Assembly: GCF_002865645.1 (NCBI RefSeq)
Contig: NW_020194585.1
Coordinates: 372,001-436,000 of the forward strand
Length of the DNA stretch: 64,000 nucleotides
Source of the DNA: Hyaloscypha bicolor E
Lineage: Eukaryota > Ascomycota > Leotiomycetes > Helotiales > Hyaloscyphaceae
Direction of reading: 5' to 3'
Positions 49,563 through 61,275 of this stretch are shown in pieces; positions within the stretch are counted from its first letter, which is position 1, and each line of letters starts with the position of its first letter. The translations under genes and the position numbers were made by a program. The notes beneath the pieces were generated by a model. The model had not been told where the DNA came from. It did no database searches and saw only the letters and a program-made list of their open reading frames with translations.

Positions 49563-51225
49563 GGTTGTAATGTCTAAGTCGGGAACGAACCTCGAACAAA
49601 ATTAGATCAAGTACTGTGGAGATACACTGCGAAAACGGAAATGCTGTGACACTTTGTACTCTGTCGGAAACCTTATTGAGCTTGACATGTCACACCCCGG
49701 ATTCCAAATGCGGAGAGCTAAATCGCCCTGGAGTTCCCACGTTCATTGTTTCTGGGGGTACACACTTCGTTGGGAGAAGTGTTGATTGGAGCGCATATAA
49801 GGGATCCATAAGTGGAACGAAATAGTTGGAATTGCAAGGAAGATGTGCATTTGGGGACTGGGGGACCGAACAAGGATCTGCAGCAAGATTTAGCTTTTCC
49901 ACAGACGGAAGTCAGGTGGACATCTAGAGTAGATCTTACGTGTGAAGTCACGGGAGTGGAAGACTTCAGAAGCGGGTCTATATATGGGAAGTGCAGAAGA
50001 TATTGTTAGAAGGTGTCTAAAGAAAATGGTCTCTGTTGCGTTAACTTGCTGAGAGCAGAAGATTCTCTGGGGAGGAAGCCTCTCGCTTATCGAAAAGGAG
50101 AGACGCGCCGACACATCCTTGGCAACCCCACCTAGATTGTGGATCCCGATAATCAGATCTACTCACCGCATCCCACCCTTTGGCTGAAAATCGCGCTGTA
50201 GGATTTCTCGATTTTTGAAATGATCAGTGTTCTCAGAGTCAGGAGGCCACCCAGTTCAAGGGCGGTTCTAGCTGTCGTTTGTGGCTCACGCCTGGCAGAA
50301 TCTGTCACAGAGGCACGCAATTGGCTCTACCGCCAAAAATCGAAACTACCCCAATTGAAAGCTGGCATAAGGCATCCATAAGTTTCATTCTTACCGCAAT
50401 CTTGAACAGGATCGGACTTCCAGAAGCCGGGGTCGCAAATTAGCAGCCAGAAGTCGTTTTATAAAATCTTACAGCAGCAAAGTGCTTCCCATCAGGACAT
50501 GATGGTGTGTTTCGTCCAGTTTCTTTTCCACCAATTTTCGTTATTGCCAGGTAAGGTATGCTTGTTCTGTATAGGAAAATTTAGCGCTTATTTCAATGTT
50601 CATACGTCAGGTGGGGATTTGGCTATTGGTTTCCAAATGGTCCTCGAGTTAAGGTAAAGATCTACCATTCAAATTCAAGTCTCTTTAGACGCCTTTCAAT
50701 TTCTGGGACATTGAAAGGTCTCACTAAATGGAACGTCTACCTTGACTTGGGACATCGGGAATCAGTGCCACTCTGGTTACCTTAAATGCTTTTTGCTCAA
50801 ACTTCAAAAGTGAACCGGCTTGTCTGAAAGGGGCGAGGGGGGTGCTTTCACGTGATCGACATTAGGCGAGCCAAGGCTGCCTCTATTTCAGCCCTTAGTA
50901 TATTTATTCTTCCTTCCTCCGAATCCCCTCACCTTCGATCTGTCGCGCTGGCTCCCCCAAGCAAGCTCAGCAATCATCTGATTCCACAGCGCGTATTAAG
51001 TGAGGAGGTGACCAGCATCATCAGTAGCCATGAAGGTAAGGCAAAGGAATTTTATTCACAGATCGTGATTGAACGTAGCGCTCTGACACTGCTTAGACGC
51101 GATCCGGACTGTCGGTATGGGCCCGGAAGGTTTCAAAGACGGCCCCGACCACAGGACACGAAGAAGACAAAAACAAGACATCCACGAACGATGCAGTACC
51201 TCAGCTTCCCGATCCTCGGATTTCC
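49563..51225. other. Divergent promoter region between transporter and 2EXR gene
   Basis: 1.66 kb without a supported gene. It contains a perfect TCACGTGA palindrome at 50848-50855. Short open frames (for example 50852-51229 plus) lack motifs. Confidence 0.5.
50848..50855. promoter_or_regulatory. TCACGTGA palindrome upstream of 2EXR gene
   Basis: Perfect 8-bp E-box-type palindrome (core CACGTG), 370 bp ahead of the 2EXR start. In fungi such sites are bound by bHLH regulators of the Cbf1 or SREBP type. Function here is inference. Confidence 0.35.
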
Positions 51226-51930
51226 ATGACGACGGCGCAAGCATTGGGCCAACCAAAACAATCAGAGAGGACCTTCAGCCTTTTCCCAAAACTGCCACCG
51301 GAGCTTCGCAACGAGATATGGAAACTGAGTCTCCCAGGCCCTCGCATCATCAGAATCACCCACGATCCCAGAAATATGGCCACAGTCAAGATACAAGAGA
51401 TCGGAGCAGGACCAAGTCCATTCTGGAGGGCGAAAGCGAATGCGGGCCCAGTCCCAGTTCTTCTTCACGTCAACAAAGAAGCGAGGTCATTTGCCAGCAA
51501 GTACTACAGTCTGACCTTCGAGAAACAGACCCAAGGGCGTCCCGTTTATTTCGATGCGACCCGGGATACCCTCCACTTGCCGAACGTTGAGGGAATCCGT
51601 GCGTTCTATGGACGACTTCTTACAGAGCGTCGCATCCAGATGACGGCGAAGGATTTGGAACACATGCTGGATACTGAGAATTATGTTCGAAATTTGGTTA
51701 TATGTGGTATTCGATGGGGTCAGGGGTCGGCAAAGCTTTCGCCGGCACTACTTCTACCCAGGTATCCAAATCTTGCGCATCTCACCCTCTGTGCGTGCCG
51801 TATTCGTTACGATTGGCACTCGGAACAAAGGTTCGAGAAGCTGTGGACGGATACGGGAAAGACGATGCCGAAAATCACTTATATGGGCCGTAAATCAGTC
51901 TACCAGCGATGCTTTGATCAGGAAGACTAA
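51226..51930 (+). CDS. 2EXR domain protein
   Basis: Single-exon 234-aa protein. Residues 18-42 read SLFPKLPPELRNEIWKLSLP followed by GPRII, the signature of the fungal 2EXR domain (named for its two EXR-like motifs). LLHVNKEARSFA follows, with the usual N-[KR]-E-[AS]-R. Then come VYFDATRDTLHLPN and a C-terminal region with YPNLAHLTL. Large family expanded in Leotiomycetes and Sordariomycetes; molecular role unknown. The start was chosen because the domain begins directly after it. No introns needed. Confidence 0.87.
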   Translation: MTTAQALGQPKQSERTFSLFPKLPPELRNEIWKLSLPGPRIIRITHDPRNMATVKIQEIGAGPSPFWRAKANAGPVPVLLHVNKEARSFASKYYSLTFEKQTQGRPVYFDATRDTLHLPNVEGIRAFYGRLLTERRIQMTAKDLEHMLDTENYVRNLVICGIRWGQGSAKLSPALLLPRYPNLAHLTLCACRIRYDWHSEQRFEKLWTDTGKTMPKITYMGRKSVYQRCFDQED

Positions 51931-52209
51931 CAAGCCTTACAAAGTGGTCGTTGTGTTGGCTGAGGGACTGCCTTCGACTTGCCCGGTGTTTTGACAATGT
52001 TCAACATCTGACAACATTTAGAACTCCGCTTAAGAACCAATATCCTTGTCGAAACTGCTTCTTCGAGCACACATGAGCTTGGAATTGTTCCGAGAGAATT
52101 GCGTGGGGTTAGATTTCAATTGCGGTCAATATGGTCGAGAAGAGCCAAAAGAATTGAGGCAATGCTTAGCAGCAGAGTTGGCTTTGAGATCTGTTGATAT
52201 GGTTGTACA

Positions 52210-53007
52210 CTACGGCTTCTCAAATGCAGATTTCGAGAATACACTGACGTTACTACTCGCCAAAAGATCAACCCAAGTGATCACGCCTCCCAGAGCATGA
52301 TTCTTGACCACCAACTCCTCTTCCGTAATTCCATATCCCACTAATGATGGTCCACAGACATAAAATTTCGCCCCCAGGTCCTCCAACAATAAAATTGCTT
52401 CTTGCGGTAAAGGCCATCCAATCTTATCCTTCATCACCTTCTCCACAACCGTCGTGAACATCCGTCCCCAGAATCCCGAAAGCGACGCCCGATATCCCCT
52501 CTTCAACAACCTCACGCCTGCACCCTCAAAAATTAGATTGACCTCCATTCCCGAAACCGCTCCTCCAATCGCTTTATCAAACGGATACGCAATGTACTCC
52601 AAATCCGCCGTCGATATGACCACCGTCATGACTTTATGGTTTATCTTCTGCTCTCCTTTCTGAATCAGACACCGCATTTCGCCTTCTTTTCCCAGCTCAG
52701 AACAGATCAGTTGATATCCGGTCGTTGAACACCATTTTGCGATGTCGTTGAGCATTCCTTTATCGTTCCGGATGAGGAGCTCGACGACGGCTTCTGCATC
52801 CTTACGGTTAAGCTCTTGGATCACGGCGTAGACCGCTTGGTAGGCTTTGAAAGTATACCTCTGCTCGATGACCGTCGGCCGACTTGCCATGAATGCTCCA
52901 GGCTTGTCGACCATTTGTGTTGTGTGCCTTTTTCGCCTTCCCGGTGCGTTTGAATTTAGCTGTGCTCGGGCTTGAGTGTTCGCTGAGCTCTTGTCTGAGT
53001 ATGACAA
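52210..53007 (-). CDS. TusA/DsrE-like sulfur-relay family protein
   Basis: Single-exon 265-aa protein. The N-terminal 45 residues are polar and basic. Residues about 50-115 (VIQELNRKDAEAVVELLIRN, DIAKWCSTTGYQLI) fit a TusA/SirA-like fold. Residues about 120-260 fit a DsrE/DsrF-like fold: KVMTVVISTADLEYI, AVSGMEVNLIFEGAGVRLL, EAILLLEDLGAKFYVCGPSL, with one Cys in the position often used in sulfur transfer (YVCGPS), and ITWVDLLASSNVSVF at the end. In bacteria such proteins carry persulfide sulfur; a fungal role is not established. Domain calls are from memory of motif layout. Confidence 0.68.
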   Translation of the reverse strand: MSYSDKSSANTQARAQLNSNAPGRRKRHTTQMVDKPGAFMASRPTVIEQRYTFKAYQAVYAVIQELNRKDAEAVVELLIRNDKGMLNDIAKWCSTTGYQLICSELGKEGEMRCLIQKGEQKINHKVMTVVISTADLEYIAYPFDKAIGGAVSGMEVNLIFEGAGVRLLKRGYRASLSGFWGRMFTTVVEKVMKDKIGWPLPQEAILLLEDLGAKFYVCGPSLVGYGITEEELVVKNHALGGVITWVDLLASSNVSVFSKSAFEKP

Positions 53008-53738
53008 CAGGATATTCCTATGCTAGATGTCGCAAAAGTACGATGACTCATGGATTTGAAGTCTCAGAGTGAATGCTTTGTGTTGTCTGACAGTCATCTT
53101 GGATTTAAAGGCGTTGAAGTTCCTTGCGCAGCAACACGTGATGTTGCCATAGGCTCATAGTGGTCTGACCTTTTCCGCAACGGCCAATTGAGCCCCGTTT
53201 CAGGCGCCCTGCAAGCCTTGATTTTTATGCCCACCAAACACAAAAGGATTACTTCGTACAGTGGGTCCAAGGATAACACCACGCGTGCACTGGCCAACTC
53301 AAGGGTCTTCTGCGAATAGAGGATCCTGAAAGCACCTGATACTTCCTCTTTCGGGGATTTTGACGAGACTTTAGGGTGGCGTTAACTAAGGACCCACTAC
53401 AAGTGTTTAGGCTGTTGCGGGGGTAGCAGCGCATTGCTTGAGACTGTCATATGTTATCAGAGTGAAATAAATCCTTTCCGGCGCATGTGAAGTTTCGTCA
53501 GCAACATGATATTTTCCTCCGTGACTTTGCGCCTGCAAGCACCTTTGAATCAACAAGCCAGGGTATTATATCCATTACGACAATATGCAGTGTTATTTTA
53601 AGTTCTTCCAGTGAAAAGTCTTACTAACTTATAATTGACCACGATGGTATCTCGGTCTTACAATTTCACCACCAATGCCCTTCGATTCACATCCCAACAG
53701 CCGAATCAAATCAAATTCGTAGGATAATCCCACATAAT
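53008..53738. other. Intergenic, nothing recognised
   Basis: Normal composition with scattered short frames. It holds the promoter of the minus-strand TusA/DsrE-like gene and the 3' flank of the next minus-strand gene. Confidence 0.45.
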
Positions 53739-54432
53739 TCAAAAGTCAACATTCTGTTTTCCCCTCTCCTCGAAGTCTTCAAATCGTCCGATACCAGGCT
53801 CCCAGCCATGCCTCCGCTTAAACCAACGTTGCAGCGTTTCGAAACCCCAGAACATTTCTAGCCATTCTAGTCCCATTTGTAGACCAAAGTCACGCTTCTT
53901 GCAGGATTCCTCTATTTCTATGAGATGATTGAGTATGAAGGGACTTCTTCCATTTTTTGCAGGTGATCCCGGCCATGGGGTCGTCTGTTCGGTAGGGAAG
54001 GATGCAGGACTTGGCATGGGTAAGCTGGAAGACGGACCCCCGAGATTGGACGAAGAAGCGTGTTGTCATCGAGGCAAACTTTTTGTGGGACTTGGCATTG
54101 AGCTGGCACTTCCTCATCTTCTTCGATGATAGATAATCTGGAGAAAGGCTCTGCGTTGACTGAGTTTGATTCAGCTTCTACATTCAACTCCTCATCAGCT
54201 ACTTCCATATTTGGAACGGGTTCTGGGGTGCAGTTCTTCGATCCCTTCTTTTGAAGTTTCCTGGGGTGCTGTCTAGGTTGTGCTTGTAACATTCCAGAGT
54301 TAGCTGAGAGCCCGAGAGGCTGCGGGGAGGTTTGAACGAGGGGAATAAACACACTGATGCAATTTCTTCGCCGAGCCTCTTCTTGAACGCTGCATCCAGT
54401 TTCCTCTTGAGCATCTTTAGTGAAAAATGCAT
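53739..54432 (-). CDS. Hypothetical protein, exon structure unresolved
   Basis: A likely first exon starts at 54432 (MLKRKLDAAFKKRLGEE within it) and ends at a GTGTGT donor. A second coding block (HPRKLQKKGSKNC to LSIIEEDEE) is acidic. A third block near the end is the most protein-like: GRSPFILNHLIEIEESCKKR, then GLEWLEMFWGFETLQRWFKR. Block 1 to 2 joins in frame through a GACAG acceptor. I could not find splice sites that join block 2 to block 3, so either a non-consensus intron or a frameshift exists. No family recognised. Confidence 0.42.
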
Positions 54433-54988
54433 TTCGTTCTTGGATAATCTATTTGTTCGGGTGGATCTTGGTCATGGAGATCGAAGTTGTAGAAATATTC
54501 AAGCCGACTGTCGAGGTCTGCATTATGCTACTAAGGCTATCCATCAGGGCGATCCATATTAATATGAGCTGAAGAAGATTATATTATTATTTGGCAACTA
54601 GAATTATATAATTTCTAGGGTACCGCTCAGCGGCCCCCGGTGGGCGGGAACTAAGCACGGGACGCCTCATTCCATACCGCCTTCGCGATGGGCACAGAAA
54701 GCGGTACTATATTCAATGTACTCGGTCTAGCTGGGCCATGGCAAATGGCCCTCAACCAATATCCCCTCGAGATATGGTACGTTCATAGCCCACCCCCTTC
54801 GAACATCTTACCGGGGCCAACCTTAAATCTCTTCCATCTCTAAGTTTATTTGAATGTCCAACTCCGATCTGAGACATTGAAGAGAAGTGGCGTCTTTTCT
54901 GTCCACGGTGAGCCGCGCTAGATCAGATATCCAAGAATGATTCACAGGAGAGGTTTAGCTTTTTACTAACTCTGCCGTCATTTTTGGG
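54433..54988. other. Intergenic, composition changes
   Basis: An AT-rich patch near 54565-54617 meets a GC-rich patch bounded by GTACCGCT (54620-54627) and its complement AGCGGTAC (54699-54706). No gene. Confidence 0.4.
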
Positions 54989-57900
54989 TTAGGCTCCATA
55001 TTCATCAATCACGCTCCTAGGTTTTTGGAACTTTCCGAGAGCCTTGTACTCCACATCACCCATGCCAAATCCTGTCGGGCCGCCGATTTCCAAACCTCTT
55101 GGAGTCGAGGTCCATTTCTCTGAAGCAACAATGCCGAGAACGATAACTAGCAAGCCATATCGGTACTCTGGAGTGCCGATAGCTTCTCCGTTTTGAGCAT
55201 CGATCACACAAATCAAATCTGGGACCGAGGCAAGGATCTTGATACTGTTAGCCTGAACCTTGCCGAGATAGGGAAGCAGCCTTACTGTCTCGGTACCATC
55301 TTCCTCTTCCCTGATGGCAAGAATATTCTCATTCTTGAACGGAATCTTGTACCGCCCTTTGCCATCTGGCCCCTCGCTCCCCGTCACGTTCATTGCCTGG
55401 ATGATCACTTCCCCATACACGTGACCCACTCGCAGGGTTCTCTCAACGCCCACAATCTTACCCTTGAAGAGAACTTTTGCAGATTTGTCCCCTCCTACTT
55501 CGCTGATGATCGATTCGGCCACGGTATCGATTTGGTTCAAGCTTCGTGATAGCGCAACAGCACGACCGATACGCCACGAGAGCGAAATCGTGTGCTCGAC
55601 GACCCAGCTCTTGGTGTTCTTCCCGGTGACCGGTCCCTTAGCACAGCCTACGTGTGAACCCATTTGGGAAAGTGCTGCTCGGAATGCTCTTTCTACCATC
55701 ACTTCAGATTTTGCTTGCGTCATAAACTGTGATCAGTCAGCTCCCTGCTGTTCCATCGGATTAGGAAGGAACTACCATAACATTTCCATTTCCATCGCAG
55801 ATCGTGGATGGCAGGAAGACTGGCTTCTTTTCAAAAACAACAGGTGTTGTCTGCCATGCGACTGGATATGCTCGACCCATCCAGTCTCCGTCAACTGTTG
55901 GTATGTTCATGTTCGTCGACGCACCGAGAATCATTCCTTGAAGACCATTGCCACCCCCTATTTCCAGTGCAATGACTGCGTTCGGTTGAATTTTCATATA
56001 ATTGTACAGTTCGGTCTGAGCTTGCACCATTCTGTCGAATGTCAGCCGTGTCTTGAGTTCCCAAAAGTGGCACCGCATACTCATCGCCTGCAAGCTTCTC
56101 CATTGACACCGTTGGAGACCCTTTCCCTCCACCGCACGCGACGAGATCGCCATCTTTCAAATCATCAGGAGAGATAACACGAACAACTCCTCCATTTCGC
56201 ATAATCTCGCGAAGTCGTAGCATATGGCCGTATGGTGAACCTCCTCCACCAGTTCCTAGAATGTAACATCCTATTGTGATCCATGCGAGGTCAGTCTCTG
56301 AGATTATCCACTCTCGGGCATGGATGTTTGGCCTGTACGATTGAATATCAATCTTGACAAGATTTCTCTTTTCTTGTTCCTGTTCTTTAGTTGCGGAGGA
56401 GTTCTTCTCGAACTCGGTCATCTCATCTCGTTCCAGTTTTCCTTTCGCACTTGAAATTTCTGTACCTGCCTCTTGAGCAAAGTCGAAGTCTCCAACAGCT
56501 TTGACGATGAATCGGGATTTGTTTGCAATATACTAGATATCAATGTCAGGGGCAGTATCTAATTTCTCGCAGATCGCCAACTCACTTGCAATGGCAGGTG
56601 ATCCATTTCAACGACTTGAACTGTCTCTACTTTCGCACCATTCTCGACTGCTTTCTGAATTGCTCTTTTCGAGATCTCTTTCATGATTTGACTCGAAGTC
56701 TTGCTTTCCGTGCTTTCAATCGTGTCGATGATCCCACTCACTCGCGCAGTTGCGGCTCCGATAGCGTTTGCAACTCCTGACCACTCGGGCTTCACTACTC
56801 TGCTCGCTCCAGAAAGTTCGTCAGGGGCAATGATAGCTCCGCCTCCAACAAGCAGTACAGGAATATCATCTGCTGAAGTCTTCATCGTATCGATTGCTCT
56901 TTCAAGCATCTTCTTGACAACAGTTTTGAAATCGTCCAAATTGTTCTCCAACTCAGGTCTCATAACCAGTGAGCGATCTCCAATGTCCGAATTTTGATCG
57001 CCCAGAACAGTATAATCTGTAGCCGTCGCCACACCACCTCCAAACACGATGGCTTCCCGAGTTAGCTGATAGCCGACACTGTCAGGACCAATGGTCAGGC
57101 TTCCATCTCCCTGTCTCCTCACAATCGAGCCACCTCCGAGGCCAATGCTTTTGACGTCGGGGTAGGAGAAGTTGGTCCGCACACCAGAGATCTCGCTGAA
57201 GGCCGCTGCTTGCCGAGGAAAGCCATTTGCAAGCAGTAACCCAACATCAGTTGTTGTTCCGCCAATATCGACGACCACCATGACTTCTTTGATGTCATTT
57301 TGCGTCAGGAAAGCAGCCCCTCTCATGCTGTTTGTTGGTCCGCTCGAGAATGTTCTGATGGGGAGCTTGGAAGCGGCGCTCGCAAGCAAAGTCGTTCCAT
57401 CATTTTGAGTGATGAAGACCGGACAATGAAGTTGTAGGCGTGAGATTGCACTTTGAAAGGACGAGATCGTCTTCCGAGCGAAAGGAAGAATTGATGCATT
57501 GAGAATCGCAGCATTTTCTCTTTCGAGGAATCCAAGATTCGCAACGTCCTTGGAGATGACAATATCAGCCTCCGGATATACTTCCCTTATGGTTTCGGCT
57601 GCCGATTTCTCTTGATTGTAGAACACGTCAACAGGACTGAAAACGCCGTTGACCACAATGCTCTTGATACCTTTCGCCTTGATGATGTCCGCCTGGTCCC
57701 GAATTTCATCCTCATTAATCTCCGCAATCAAATTCCCATCAACCTCCAGACCCCCTTCTACCAAACAATAGTACCCAAGAATTAAATCCCTCAACTCCAC
57801 AGGCCAATCGATACAAGGAGGAACGCCTTTCGAAAACGGTCCACAAAGTCGAATGACAGCAACCTTGGCAAGCCGCGTTGAGTCTCGCTCAACCACTGCG

Positions 57901-58197
57901 TTGATGAAATGCGTGGTGCCAATTGTAATACTGACCACTTCTTTTGGGTCGATTTTGGAGTTTGAGAACATTGTGTTGATGGCGTTGTTGATGCCGTCGC
58001 TGGGATTTCCGGTTGTGGATGCTTTGTGCCATGCCACGATCCCTCGATCGCGCTCTGATGATCGCGTTGGATCGAGGATTACTCCATCTGTGTTTGTCCT
58101 ATTGACTTGTAAACATGCCGAAAATCTGATACTTAGATGTCGAAACTGACCCGCCGACATCAACACCGATTCTGAAATTCCGAACACTCCGAGCCAT
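54989..58197 (-). CDS. Hydantoinase/oxoprolinase fused to DUF917 (S-Me-THD) domain
   Basis: Predicted 1001-aa cytosolic protein, five exons: 58197-58151, 58098-56586, 56532-56081, 56031-55776, 55726-54989; introns 49-53 bp, frame exact. Residues 1-520 are a HyuA-type hydantoinase: GVDVGGTNTDGVILD (restored only by splicing intron 1), VVVDIGGTTTDVGLL and VLLVGGGAIIAP, the ASKHA ATP-binding motifs. Residues about 594-1001 are DUF917, named S-methyl-thiohydantoin desulfurase in domain databases: YILGTGGGGSPYGH, GDLVACGGGKGSP, ALEIGGGNGLQG, PTVDGDWMGRAYP, and KGRYKIPFKNENILA near the end. Both halves act on hydantoin-like rings, so a joint catabolic role is likely; exact substrate unknown. Confidence 0.92.
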
Positions 58198-59024
58198 GGT
58201 GGCGTCTACCAATTTCGACAGGATGCAAATATTTAAGACAACTTCTAATTATTGCCTCCCCTATTGGGTATTCATTATCTCCCGCAATGTCTAATGACGA
58301 AAGCAATGTAAAGTTGAATGAGATATGAATAACACTACATGTTGGAGCTTGCTACCCCGTCGGGCAACTCCCACTTGTGACTTATCCCACTTCTGACGAT
58401 AAGCTTGAAGTTGGTCGATCTAGAGGCTGAACCTGGAAGGGGGACACGGCAAGAAAAGACTGTGATTCAACGGCAAGTACGGAGGCTCACTTGAACTTGG
58501 AGGGTCTGTGGCATTCACTTGAAAGATAGTGTGGACAAATGAGATTTGCGATGAGGCGATGTTGGATGTCGGCGGAGAAGCGGCAAATCTTCGGTAAGTG
58601 CCCCTGAAATTCTAAATAAGGGTAATTTCTTCGCCCTTCCCCCCCCCCAAGCTCCCACGTTCTTTATTGAATATGCGAATCTCGAATCCAAAGGCGAGTT
58701 GCTATTATATCCCGTGGTTCCAATTCCACTGCAAATTTGCAAGCAAATTTGAAATGTATCTCTTAACCTCTGATTTCTCGTGTGTACGACTCATGCTCAG
58801 TGATTTCTGATGTCATTATTCCCACAGTTTTTGGTGGATCTCTGGTTGCCTTGCATAAATTTATATCTACAAAAGCTCACGTCCTCTGAAGTTCTTTCCA
58901 TTCTCTTAAACACTCAATGCTTCATCAATCATCGTTGCATTTTCATTCTGTTCCTCTTTGTCCGCGCATCCCTCCATGATCAAGCGTCCTCTTACCCCAA
59001 CAGCAAGCTAGCAGCACTAGCAAC
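58198..59024. other. Divergent promoter region
   Basis: Between the hydantoinase start and the next plus-strand gene. It has a C10 run at 58639-58648 and no supported gene. Confidence 0.45.
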
Positions 59025-59731
59025 ATGGCGGACCCAAAGCGCTGTCCCTCAGTTGCCACAAAGCACACTCAAACCTGCGCCCAGAAGCACCTCGAGATCT
59101 CTCCCGCTCATAATCTCGTGCCTTCTCGACTTCTCGATAGTTTGGTTGTAGGTCTTGGCTACACGGGCCTCGCCACCGATCTCTGCACACGGTTCCACAA
59201 ATTCTCGCCATGGGAGCTCGCCTCAATCTCGCTGGGATCAATGGTTCTTGGATATGGGCTATTCGATCTGGGAAAACGAGTCGGGATGGTTCAAGGAGCA
59301 AGCTACACTCTGCAGAACGGCGACAGAAAGACAGGACAACTGGGCAAGGAGAAGGACAAGACTGGAGAGGAGAGTTGACGGGGATGGAATATAAACAATT
59401 GAACACCTCAGAGAAGATTGTTTGGCTGAAGAAGGAAGAAGTTAGGATAAGAGAGATGCAAGGTGAGAAGCAATTGAACTGTGGGAAGGCGTATATTGCA
59501 AAAGAAGAAGCATATGTTGCGTATGAGAAGCATGGAGGGTATGGTGGAGCAGACTGGAAGCGGTATGTGCGATCTTATGGCAAGAGATCTTGATGCTAAT
59601 GTATTGGCAGGTATTCAAATGCGGATGGTGTGTGTCAAGAGATATATCAGGAGTATGAGAAGCAGCAGAGAAGGTTGGGGCAGATAAGGGTGGAGATTAA
59701 TGCTCTCAGTGCCTCCCCTAGCTTCAATTAA
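59025..59731 (+). CDS. Hypothetical protein, exon structure partly resolved
   Basis: ATG at 59025 has a strong context (CAACATGG) and opens MADPKRCPSVATKHTQTCAQ. The last intron is clear: GTATGT..TTGGCAG (about 59563-59610, branch TGCTAAT), joining GGYGGADWKR to YSNADGVCQEIYQEYEKQQ. The end at 59731 is SASPSFN. Between, the frame must change at least twice; a GTAGGT donor near 59147 and a region reading WDQWFLDMGYSIWENESGWF suggest another intron, and a further frame change near 59370 is unexplained. The C-terminal half is charged and helical. No family recognised. Confidence 0.42.
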
Positions 59732-60317
59732 GGCGAACTCAGGTTGAGATAAAATATTCAGTTTATATCCCATTCAATCCCCAGCTTGTTTCAATCATCT
59801 GGTACGATTCGATTGTCCCTGCTACCTGTGTTGGGGTTTCAGTTTGCGTTCAGGGAAGCGGTGCAGGATACAGTGATCTCCGGGGTATGTATAATACGTC
59901 ATGTTTAAAAAATGGCGTCTAACATGACCTTCTCCATCTCATTACTTCTAGATGAAGTTCTCAAAGGTTTTCGAGTGCTGAGTGGGGTCCAAGAGCTACT
60001 TCAGTGAGAATCTGCACTTTGATGCTTTACCTCCCCAATCCGCATCTTGCTTCGCAAAAATGCCCATAATTTCGATGTCTGCTCGCAGCCCCTATGTCAA
60101 GCTTTCCCAACGAATGTCTTATTACTCAAATACTTGAACACTGCGACTATCCATGCTGCCCTGCTAAGTTGAAGGCTAAGATACACATAACTCGTTTGTT
60201 TCTTGTAGCGAGGTCGAGCAAAACAAGCAATCCTGCGGCCGCAAGGCAACCCCCCCCCCCCGCCCACGAACGGTGTTTCAATTAAAGAGAAGGATAAGAG
60301 AGAGAGAGAATGAATGA

Positions 60318-60318
<1 letters not shown>

Positions 60319-60348
<30 letters not shown>
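60319..60348 (+). repeat. (TG)15 microsatellite
   Basis: Fifteen TG units directly after AG and TGAA repeats. Confidence 0.95.
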
Positions 60349-60350
<2 letters not shown>

Positions 60351-60386
60351 GCTAAATATCTGCAATCGCGCAAGTTGTGTCTCAAG

Positions 60387-60394
60387 TCACGTGA
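60387..60394. promoter_or_regulatory. TCACGTGA palindrome, site 1
   Basis: Perfect palindrome 890 bp upstream of the start at 61276; a candidate bHLH site (inference). Confidence 0.35.
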
Positions 60395-60533
60395 TTATCC
60401 TTTGAGACAAGAAGTGTTGGAACTAGGTGTACGCTGGTACACAGTAGTTTATATACTGGATGTATATATAGAGTGCTTACCCCGCGTGAGCTGAGAAATC
60501 AAGTCATCAACCTCTAAAACATTGCAATAAGAA

Positions 60534-60541
60534 TCACGTGA
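60534..60541. promoter_or_regulatory. TCACGTGA palindrome, site 2
   Basis: Second identical octamer, 147 bp from site 1. Paired identical sites raise the chance that they are used. Confidence 0.35.
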
Positions 60542-61150
60542 TACTGGAACAGCATGACCCCGGTGATTAAAGCAAAATAATAGCTGACCCGAGAGTGTTA
60601 ATACCCCTATAGTTTTATAGCTGCAGGATTGAGTTTTAATTCACTTCCTTTCAATTGGAATTTGTGGTAGTATGTCTATTTGTATAAAGATCCTTGGTTC
60701 GAAAGTGGAGACAAGCTGGTCAGATCCCCATGAATGACGGGAAAGGGGAGAAAATAATGGCGAGATAAAAGACCTCCTCCCGCCGAATGTCTCAGAGTCT
60801 CGACAAAAACGTCACCCATCTCGCTCAAATGGAAATCCTCACATAATTCTCACTATCCATTTCCCCCAACTTTCTTGGCTCTCCAAGAATGCGAGGTTGG
60901 TCCCCGCCGTTCTGACGCCCAGGAGCCAGGGGCGCAGGAATTCGCGCCGATTTTCCCAGACCGGGCCGAAATCCAGCGTCTCACGTGTCGTCAGACAGAA
61001 TCGGAGATCATCTCTCAGAACCGGACGTTAACACTGGTAATACGCTGTACAGACGATTTAAACAGTAATCATGCCGCGAGAAGGAATATTTAATGGCTGC
61101 TCCGTGATCGGAATGTACAGGTGCGGCGTCGGTGCCGGAAAGGGATCGAC

Positions 61151-61161
61151 TTATATAAATA
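61151..61161 (+). promoter_or_regulatory. TATA-like box ahead of ICL-family gene
   Basis: TTATATAAATA about 115 bp before the ATG at 61276, in otherwise GC-moderate DNA. Confidence 0.35.
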
Positions 61162-61275
61162 CAGGTCTGCGATTCAGTGAAGTGTATTTGATTCCTCAAA
61201 CAAACCTTCATTTTTGCATGCTCCATCGTTCCCTGAACTTGCCGTACTTCCGAGACATTTTAAAACATCCTGAAA

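Larger units (their letters stand above)
59732..61275. other. Intergenic with microsatellites
   Basis: 1.5 kb without a supported gene. It holds a C12 run (60250-60261), an AG run (60297-60309), a TG repeat (60319-60348) and two TCACGTGA palindromes. The 3' part is the promoter of the enzyme at 61276. Confidence 0.55.

Noticed and set aside
50852..51229. 125-aa plus-strand open frame ahead of the 2EXR gene
   Set aside because: Low-complexity composition, no motifs, ends inside the next gene's start region; likely chance.
54618..54710. GC-rich patch with GTACCGCT/AGCGGTAC arms as a tRNA or MITE
   Set aside because: No cloverleaf, no A or B box; an 8-bp inverted repeat alone is too weak and no target duplication was seen.
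57172..57408. Plus-strand frames within the hydantoinase gene
   Set aside because: Complementary shadows of a strongly conserved minus-strand coding region.
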